Part shown: in pieces, positions 56,409-64,000 of the stretch
Numbering within the stretch: position 1 is the first letter of the stretch
How the letters are laid out: every line of letters begins with the position of its first letter
From: Emydura subglobosa
Taxonomy: Eukaryota; Chordata; Testudines; Chelidae
Direction of reading: 5' to 3'
DNA length: 64,000 nt
Assembly: GCA_007922225.1 (NCBI GenBank)
Contig: ML679956.1
Coordinates: 19,594,689 to 19,658,688, forward strand
Program-made: the position numbers and the translations under genes
The notes under the pieces: generated by a model
What the model was told of the DNA's origin: nothing
Database searches by the model: none
The model's input: only the letters and a program-made list of their open reading frames with translations

Positions 56409-57545
56409 TTATTTTTTATATTCATCCTTCATAATTTGACCTATTTTCAGCTTTTTGTATGATTCTCTTTTGAGTTTCAGTTCACTGAAAAGCTGGTTAA
56501 GCCAGGTTGTTCTCTTACCACAATTCTTATCTTTCCTATGCATTGGGATAGTTTGCTTTTGTGTCTGTAATAATGTCTCTTTAAAAAATTGCCAACTCTC
56601 CTGAACTCTTTTTTCCCTTGCTTCCCACAGGATCTTACCTACCAATTCTCTGAGTACGCTAAAGTCTGCCTTCTTGAAGTCCATTGTCTTTATTCTGCTA
56701 TTTTCCCTCCTACCATTCTTTAGAATGAACTCTATCATTTCATGATATCATTGCCTTCTACTTCAAATTATCAGCCAGTTCCTCTCTATTGGTCAGAATC
56801 AAATCTAGAAGACTTTTCCCTTGGTGCTTTCTCCACCTTTTTCAATAAAAAACTGTCTGGAGTGCATTCCATGAACTTGTTGGATAATCTGTGCCCTGTT
56901 GTATCATTTTCCCAGATGTCTGGGTAGTTGAATTTCCTCATCACCACCAAGTCCTGTGCTTTGGATGATTTTGTTAGTTATTTTAAAAAAATGTCATCCA
57001 CCTTGTTTTCCTGGTTAGGTGGTCTATAGTAGCCCCATACTGTTATATGACCTTTGTTTTTTGCCCCTTTTATCCTTACCCAGAGACTTTCAACAAATCT
57101 GCATCCCATTTCTATCTCAAACAGTGCAAGTGTATACATCTTTGATATACAAGGCAACACCATCTCTTTTTTTTCCTTGCCTGTCCTTCCTATACAAGTT
57201 GTACTATTCTATACTTAATATTCCAGTCATGTGAATTATTCCACCAAATCTTTGTGATGCAAATTTTGTCATAATTATGATTATTCACTAATTTCTAGTT
57301 CTTCCTGTTTTATTCCTCATACTTCTTTCATTAGTATACAGACATCTAAGATGTTTGTTAGATTTCTTCTCTATATTCCCTCTTGTCTCTCCTGTATCCC
57401 TGCTATGATTGCTTTGTTCCCCCTAGATTCTGATCCTTCACCCAGGTCTTCATGTTCTGGACTTACCTGTGAGCTTTTGTCGCCTGCCCCCATCACACTT
57501 AGTTTAAAGCCCACCTCACTGTTAGCCAGTGTGTAGCCAAAAATA
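56409..57545 (-). pseudogene. CR1 ORF2 endonuclease and linker remnants
   Basis: Minus strand, 5' to 3': an N-terminal stretch near 57,540-57,371 (VGFKLSVMGAGDKSSQ), then NKQEELEISE, DGVALYIKD and EIEMGCRFVESLWVRIKGAK, then KGHITVWGYYRPPNQENKVD. This is the AP-type endonuclease ending in the invariant YRPPN block. After a break, [20 protein letters not shown] and [20 protein letters not shown] form the conserved linker before the RT. Several stops and frameshifts; the endonuclease start is decayed. Confidence 0.85.
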
Positions 57546-57560
57546 CTATGTATCTTCAGT

Positions 57561-60500
57561 CTGTATCCAAAGATCCAAAATGTTCTAAGATACTGTAATA
57601 CAGACATTAATTAATCTTACTTTACCATTTTAATGACAAAATGGCTTTCTTAAGTAAATGTAACTATTAATAAAACCAGCACTTTGTCAACATCATACTT
57701 AAATAATACTAATCGATTTGTGAGGACGTTTTCTACACTAGTCAAAATATTAAAAAAAACCCAAACAAACAAACAAACAAAAAAAAAAAACCAATTAAAA
57801 ATATTTGAACTCTATCCTCTGATGGCACACACAGAAAGTCTTGTCTTGCATACTTAAAAAAAAAAATCACTGTGGAAACTCAAATTTAGAGTAATATAAA
57901 ATAGAATTAACATTTCTGCTTGATATGGTCTAGACAGCAAGTTAGGACAAAGAGTTCCTTAAAAAAATGTAAGATATCGCTAAAAAGACAAGTATCAAAG
58001 AACTTGTAAAAAGCCTGGTTTTAAGGGACTTAGGATTGGATGTGCATTGGTAATTTAAATTTAAAATGATTAAAGAGCTGGAAAATCTAGATGAATGGTT
58101 ACAGGCAGAGTTCTTTTACAAGTACTCTCAAAGTAGATGTTAAGAAGTACTCTAATGAAAACCCAGATGTAAATCAAGCAAATAGTTTTACATTGCCACT
58201 TAAGAGAAGTTTGAAATCGCTGTGTACATTGGCAAAAAAGATTATTATAGCTTACTTTTTTGAAGAACTGGTGTGGAAAATTTATGACTATAAGCAGTAA
58301 AAAGGAAAAGTGTTTAAATTATTTGTCAACACCAAAAATAGCTTTAAAATCATTACAACATTTTGATTTTGTTCCAGAACATTGTGTTACAGTCAAGTTA
58401 TACTTTTATAAGGCAAATATTTCTACCTTTCTCTTATGAAATCTTTCTTGATTTTTGAATACTTGGGATACAAGGAATGAACAGTATCGGATATCCTAAA
58501 TGCATATATGATGATGTTTCAACATATGGATATATATATTAGTTGACTGAATTTAGTGTTCGTGAAAAGTGCCATTTACTTGCCTAATCATATGTGCACA
58601 AACTACTCTGAGCATCATGTGACCATTCAACTCATCCAATACCACCAGCAAATGCTCCACAGGCAATTAATGGTCCATGAAACAGTTTGTGAACCTTTGG
58701 ATTAAAGCATGATAGGCAGTTTTTTTAAACTAATAAACAACATAACTTCTTTCTGTTTCTATACTTTATGTTTTGTTGCTGCAGAGCAATAAATCTTCAT
58801 GAAGTGTTATAGACTTGTTTTCTATATTTCTTCAGAGCCTGGATCATCTGAAGGTGCTTTTACACTCTTTTGTGTTGCCAAGAGACCCCAACAGAGATTG
58901 GGGTCCGTTTGTGCTAGGAACTGTGTAAATATGTAATAAGAAACATGAAAAGTTTATGTTCTAACCAAACAAGGTATGCAAAGGGTTTGACTAGAGTAAG
59001 AAAACTGACTGGGTTAGTTAACATGTTTTATCTGACCTTGACCTTTTTCTTAGTGTAGACTCAAGTTGACGCTTTTTACCTGCATTTAGCTGGTCAACGT
59101 AAATAGTGGGTACATTTTTCAATACTACTTGAGTGATTTAGGAGCTTAGGTCCCACTGACTTTTGAACATTTTACCCAGTATAGCTAATGTTGAACCATC
59201 TCTGAATATATTTAATGTTGGGAAAATCTGGACCTAAACTCCTAAACTACAGATTATTTTAAAATCCATTTTAGAATACTGTATCTATAAGAACACAGTG
59301 CTCTGTTTTGTCCATCAATTTATAAAATAATAATTTAAAAAAATCAATAAATACCTATTGCTGTGATTATACATGCATTTTATAGCTTCTAAAGAACTGG
59401 CTAGTTATGGCAATGATAAAATACTAGGGTAACAATTTACATAATTGGATATAAGTACTTAATCAGAAGTGCAAAGTTATGGACTGTGCTAAGTCTGAAT
59501 TTGCAATAAAGGGAAAAACAAATTTTCTAGAACTTAGATGCAAACAGTGTAAAACAATATTTGTGAATGAAACAACTGGTATTCTTTTGAAACATATGCA
59601 AAAAGATTTCCCTCTGTCTATTATTCAGTTTCATTTTATTTCTGATGAGTTGTCTGGGCTATACAGAATTCTTTAAAAAGATGGTGTGGAGATTTTTAAT
59701 CATGCAGTGACCACAAATGGATTTACTGAGACATGAAAGGTGCTTTTAAAGTAGGGAGAATTCTCTTAATTGATCATGGCTGTTAACAGTTTTGTATATT
59801 TGTGAAATGATTAATGACTAAATGATGACAGAAACTAACTTATTTTACTACATTTTGATTGAGTATTTTATGTTTTGGGTAACACTAGCTCATTGGTATT
59901 TTATGCTCACATCTGGAAGTTTCCAGTCCTAATATTCAGTTTGCTTTCTCTGTCTTTCCATTTAGCCTCACCATGTTATAACAATGAATCATCTTGTCCA
60001 TTAAATAAACTTGGAATGTCTGCTTATGTACTGAATTTGTTTCATCACGTCGCCATAATAATTGATTGGAACTCTGGCAACTCCAATGGCTTTCCCATAT
60101 GTATTTGTGCTGGACTTTACCCAGTGTTGTTCTGAGCAATGGAAGGATTAACTGTCACAAAAACTGAATATCTTTTATTCTATTAGGATTTGACTTCTTT
60201 CTCTCATGCATATTTAAAGTAGTATTTTTTTTTTGTGCGTTACTGATTTGAAAATTATTAGACTATGTAATATTTGGTAATTAAATAAAATGACAGCAGA
60301 ATTCTTTTAATTGACACATAAAAATGTAAACAGGAACTGACCAAGTAATCAATCGTGATGATCACTGACTCATATAGATATATTGCGATATTTATTTCTA
60401 TTTCATTAACTGATTTAAAATAAGCAGTGTTCAACGTTTTAACATATCTTAAAAAACAAAAACACAAAAATATAGTCACAAACTAAAAGACAAATAGTAT

Positions 60501-60674
60501 GAACTAACACACTGCAGGAAAATATGTGCCAGCAAACACCAGTTCACACCTGTTAACCTGTGAATAGCTTTACAGACAGCATAGGGTTGCCATTTAAACA
60601 GGCTTTTTGCAACTAGGGGTCCTATTGTTAAGTCATGGAAAAACACTACACTTTGGCTGTTCCTTGGCAGTTTA
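57561..60674. other. Presumed intron DNA
   Basis: No exon or mobile element recognised. A (caaa)n/A-rich tract lies near 57,753-57,791. Near 59,120-59,180 gatttaggagcttaggtccc followed by actgacttttgaacattt is a half-copy of another palindromic amniote repeat. Frames up to 86 codons lack resemblance to known proteins. Confidence 0.45.
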
Positions 60675-60985
60675 CAGCATTGTTAATCCCAAATGTTAAA
60701 AAAAATCATGGGTCAGGCTCACCAAAAATCATGTGAATTGGCTTTAAAATCATGACATTATGTAAAATAATAGATTTGGTGTTCTCTTTATTTGCCTTCG
60801 GCTTTTTGAGTTTTTAGTGTACCCTGGGGTAACACTTTGAAGCTTTCTCCACAGCTACGAGGGCTATAAACTTACTTTCTTAAGGCTGAAATCATCTCAT
60901 ATCTAGTTGACTCCAGGAGCTAGGGCTTTAAGGAAAACAATAATTATCATGAGACTTATGACAAAATCATGAACTTTGGCAACTG
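60675..60985. mobile_element. MITE of the 'ttgccaa...tcatga' type
   Basis: Left end cagcattgttaatcccaaat then aaaaaatcatgggtcaggct; right end tcatgagacttatgacaaaa followed by tcatgaactttggcaactg. The ends are inverted (cagtattgccaac type, decayed), with repeated tcatga/atcatg blocks near both. Contains the typical internal ctccaggagctagggcttta. Class probably hAT-like; 8-bp flanks do not match. Confidence 0.6.
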
Positions 60986-63640
60986 ATTAAGTGGATGTCT
61001 ACTGCAATTACAAGTACTGCCCATTGTTGTGATATAAATTATTTCCATTATTTCTTTAGTGTTCTTTTTTGTTTTTAAAAAGTGTATGGTTTCTCATCAA
61101 ATCACTGGAGGAGCTGTTCTCAATAAATGGAACTAAAACAATTGCATGAAATATGTACATTGTCTCAGTGAATATCACAGAGACTTGTCTTAAATACTCT
61201 AGATTGTCTGAAAAAATGTTCACCTGCATAAATGCAATCAAGATAGCATTTGACTGGAGAGAAGTTTGGGAGGTTTTGATGTTTTTTTTTTCTGGAAAGT
61301 GTTGGAAAAACTGAAAGGTGGAGTAGAGGTTAGGAGATAGAATCCGTTCCTTCAGGTAAACTTAAGTCTAGGTTTTGTTAGCTACTTTATAATAAGGAGC
61401 TCAAGAACCCGTAGAAAGGTGCAATAACCAAACCTCATTACTTCTTATGACTGAATTGGAGCTTTGCTATATTAACCATTTTAGTATTTAGCTCAATATT
61501 TACAGCTTTTAGGTTCTGGATTTTTCAAAAATGATGGAGGTTGTGGAGGGAGGGAAAGGGGAACTTCATTTTCTGTCTTCCGAAGTTTGGAAATAAAGGG
61601 CTACACTCCTCCTCCTGGTGTAAACTGGTGCTCTCACAAGCCTCCTCTTATTAGTTGACAGTTTCATTGTTTCAGTGGAATGTAGATCATGTGGGAGGTC
61701 AAAGCTGTTGTGGAAGAGGCGATCTCTTGGGCAATTAGGGTCAATCTCCTGGGAGGCTTTGAATATAAGGACAGTACTTGAACTAGAATCTGTAATCTGT
61801 GAAGAGACATTATAGAGATCAAAGTACCAAAGTGATGTGTTCATGTCGACCTCTGTTGCAATGCAGGCAAATATACCACCCAGTAAAAGATGGGGTACTG
61901 TATATTGTATTTGAAGGAATATTTGAGGGTTGTGGCTTCATTCCTAGATATAAGAAATTCCTATAATCAAGATGGAGATGTTTTTTGTTGTTGGTTTGGT
62001 TTGTTTGTTTTTGTTTCGTTTGTGCTGCTCTAGGCATCCAAAGCACTGAGGAGTTGAAGAGTGTTGCAAATTCACTTAACGATCACAGGACAAAGTCTTT
62101 TGACAGTATTGGGAATGTTATAGAGGAGGCATGGTTTATATAGTGTTCTCTTCCAATCAGGTTCACCTTAGGCTTCTTTAGCTAGCTAAATATGATCCCA
62201 TTCTTCTCTCATGTGTTGATTTCAGGTAGGAATTGAGAAAACTGGGACACAATGCTGTTTACATCCGCTGTACCTCAACTGTAAAGCTGGGTGTCATTTG
62301 AACTACTGCTGGCACTTCACCCTGTGTTGTCTCACCAACTCTACCAATGACTTCAAATTATTTTGAATAATAGGGGAAAGAGGACTGAGCCTTGGTTTCA
62401 CAGTGGAGAGAATGTTTATTTTTTTCACCTAGAAAAGGAAATGGCTTGACCAGAAGAGGGGTGAGCAGTTCTTGCATTTTTATGCCCACATCCAGCACTG
62501 GACGCAAATACTGTGGGAGAACCTCAGATGGAGAGTTTGTTGTGAGGTTTTGGATTTTCCTGTCAAAAGTGTCATCATTTACCTGGATGGTGAAGTCTCC
62601 CAAGATTAGTCTTGGTGAAGTCTCCCAATATGAGGTGCCTGGGAGTTTAGAGATTAGCAGGATTTCTTACTTATTCTTGTCTCTGGTCTAGCAGAGTAAC
62701 CAGATACACTCGCAGGGCTTTGATGTGAGTAAGGTTTTTTTTTTTAATCTGCATATGTATGGAAGGAAATAGACTTGCCATTCAGACCTTTCCTCCCTAG
62801 GTTTAGTGAATCCTTGGGATCTAGGTGAATTAACTCTGATCTTGCTGTGTCTTCTATGAGCAGATCAGGTTGAATGACTCTGGCAACAAGCTTGGGCCTT
62901 TTCATATCCTTAGATTATAGATCTTGTATTGATCAGTGTGAGGCAGAGGTTCTGGTGTTTGACTGACTGGTTTGAACCTGTGTGAGGTAACTATTTGCTG
63001 ATTGCAGCATATTAAGAGTACCTCTTTCATGAACTTCTTTCTAGGTACTGGTTTGTTTTTTCTTGTATTTCTTCCTATTGTGTTCCGTTCTAAGGAGGGA
63101 TGCAGGTGAGCGATCTGCCTAAATGGCAGTGGTGGTGATCTATTGGTGTGCCAGATATATAGCGTACCTAGAGCAAAACTGCTAGACTCCTCAGGGGACT
63201 CAATTAAAGTGAAGTATTGGTGAAGGTCTGAGAATGCACTAAACACTCAAAATATAGAAATGTTCTCGAATGCCCTGGGTACTGGGCTGTTCTTGTGCTG
63301 TAGGAAGGGACAAAGCTGGTGAAGCTCTTTACCATCTCATCCTCTGACTTTCTTGAAATATCTTTTTCCTGAAGTACCATAATGTCCAATTGACCATGGA
63401 CTGACTCTCACTACCCAGTGGCCCATGTGTCCTGAGAACCTAAACTAAGTGTTGCTGCCAAAGAGGCCATCTCAATCTAAATGAAACAAGTCACAAAATC
63501 TGGAGGGTGTGGTCTGATAATGTGATTAAATAAATGATGATGTATGATGATTAAATAAATAAAAAAAGAACAGGCATGCAGACCCATTGGAGCTGACATT
63601 ATCCAGTACAGCTAATGAAAAGTTGCATAATAAGATAATA
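60986..63640. other. Presumed intron DNA, possible ancient repeat body
   Basis: No exon recognised. Between about 61,560 and 63,450 the sequence is more GC-balanced, with minus frames of 81-114 codons, one starting MGDFTIQVNDDTF, vaguely like the GDFNIHVDD block of L2/CR1-type endonucleases; the rest of the frame does not fit, so this is only a hint. A ggtgaagtctcccaa motif is repeated in tandem about 24 bp apart near 62,589-62,628. A (ggttt/gttt)n tract lies near 61,985-62,020. Confidence 0.35.
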
Positions 63641-63867
63641 GAGAGATAAGATGGGTGAGGTAATATCTTTTATCGGATCAACTGCTGTTGATGAGAAAGA
63701 CAAGCTTTCAAACTTACACACCTCTTCTTCAGGTCAGGTTTTCCCAGACTTGAGGAAGAGGTCTTTGTAGCTCGAAAGCTTGTTTCTAACAGAAGTAGGT
63801 CCAATAAAAGATATTAGCTTACTTTGTCTCTCTGGGACCAACACGGCTACAACAACACTGCATATAG
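63641..63867. mobile_element. Palindromic PLE-end unit (head-to-head terminal fragments)
   Basis: The left arm (gataagatgggtgaggtaat, atcttttatcggatcaactg, gacaagctttcaaac, cttcttcaggtcagg) is followed by its own inverted copy (gaggaagaggtctttgtagc, tcgaaagcttgtttctaac, taggtccaataaaagatatt, ttgtctctctgggaccaaca, cggctacaacaacactgcat). Each arm is the terminal unit also present singly at 36,705-36,850. The two arms meet near 63,740, giving a hairpin of about 100 bp per arm. No coding region lies between them. Confidence 0.75.
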
Positions 63868-64000
63868 TAATAGGATAATGTAAGTCTTCCTCAGAGGCCA
63901 TAGCTCAAGTAAATTCCTTGACTAGCTATCAGCTTGAAAAAAACACCACATAGCTCAAGAAAACCTGTCAGACAAATGCAGAAAGAGATGCCAATGAAGT
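63868..64000. other. Window end, nothing recognised
   Basis: No feature recognised in the last 133 bp. Confidence 0.5.

Larger units (their letters stand above)
49285..57560 (-). mobile_element. CR1 LINE, near-complete ORF2, split by three other elements
   Basis: Minus strand. The 3' end is at the left (catacaaatgtaggtctggaagggac, about 49,290). Pieces 49,285-49,966, 50,470-51,109, 51,867-52,245 and 56,098-57,560 join into about 3.1 kb of CR1. From 5' to 3' they encode a decayed ORF2 N-terminus, AP-endonuclease blocks (NKQEELE, GVALYIKD, FVESLWVRIKGA, YYRPPNQ), the linker ([22 protein letters not shown]-like blocks), RT and the C-terminal tail. Interruptions are a hAT MITE, a solo LTR and a Harbinger, plus a 126-bp duplicated block at 50,518. 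Stops throughout; the 5' border is approximate. Confidence 0.85.

Noticed and set aside
58091..58300. 69-codon + frame considered as a possible downstream exon
   Set aside because: No acceptor/donor pair of reasonable strength frames it and no domain is recognised.
1..64000. CRISPR arrays, operons, prokaryotic signals or a multi-gene defence-like system
   Set aside because: Sequence composition, splice signals and vertebrate retroelements show nuclear vertebrate DNA; no regularly spaced repeats or gene clusters exist.

Overview
This is vertebrate nuclear DNA, almost certainly from a reptile and most likely a turtle. The evidence is AT-rich, mostly non-coding sequence, antisense CR1 LINEs of the turtle/crocodilian type, Penelope-like (PLE), PIF/Harbinger, hAT, Ty3/Gypsy, RTE-like and retroviral-LTR remnants, and a spliced-looking first exon in one CpG island. 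There are no operons, ribosome-binding sites, CRISPR arrays or prokaryotic genes. Lineage is judged from repeat content alone.

Layout. 1-13,000: AT-rich intergenic DNA with short palindromic repeats and small non-autonomous DNA transposons (about 3.84-4.16, 8.16-8.48, 9.96-10.13 and 10.56-10.86 kb). 13.0-14.2 kb: a DNA transposon with long inverted arms. 15.2-16.26 kb: an LTR split by an RTE-like LINE fragment with matching 9-bp target duplications. 16.7-19.5 kb: an LTR-like repeat split by a truncated PLE carrying RT and GIY-YIG remnants, with 12-bp target duplications. 23.25-23.71 kb: a CpG-rich LTR. 25.3-26.5 kb: ancient core-repeat, MIR and palindromic copies. 28.27-29.3 kb: a truncated Harbinger joined directly to a dead Gypsy element (29.3-32.65 kb). 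33.5-35 kb: a cluster of palindromic repeats. 41.27-42.0 kb: a CR1 3' end. 43.76-44.05 kb: a hAT-type element. 45.04-46.08 kb: the only CpG island, with SP1 boxes, a perfect PBX-MEIS/PREP site and a probable first coding exon (45,792-45,855) on the + strand. From about 45.86 kb to the end is the presumed first intron. It holds a tRNA-like sequence inside a palindromic repeat (47.6 kb), an 8.3-kb nested transposon complex (49.3-57.56 kb), a MITE (60.7 kb) and a palindromic PLE-end unit (63.64-63.87 kb).

The only candidate host gene is the one starting in the CpG island; I could not identify it. The nested complex is the clearest large structure. An antisense CR1 was hit by a hAT MITE (8-bp TSD), a TG...CA solo LTR (5-bp TSD) and a complete-ended 3.85-kb Harbinger (TAA TSD) that still carries transposase and Myb-like remnants. 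No intact mobile-element protein was seen. I found nothing that clearly amounts to a new biological system; the most interesting items are nested insertions, chimeric junctions, recurrent palindromic families and the island's regulatory motifs.
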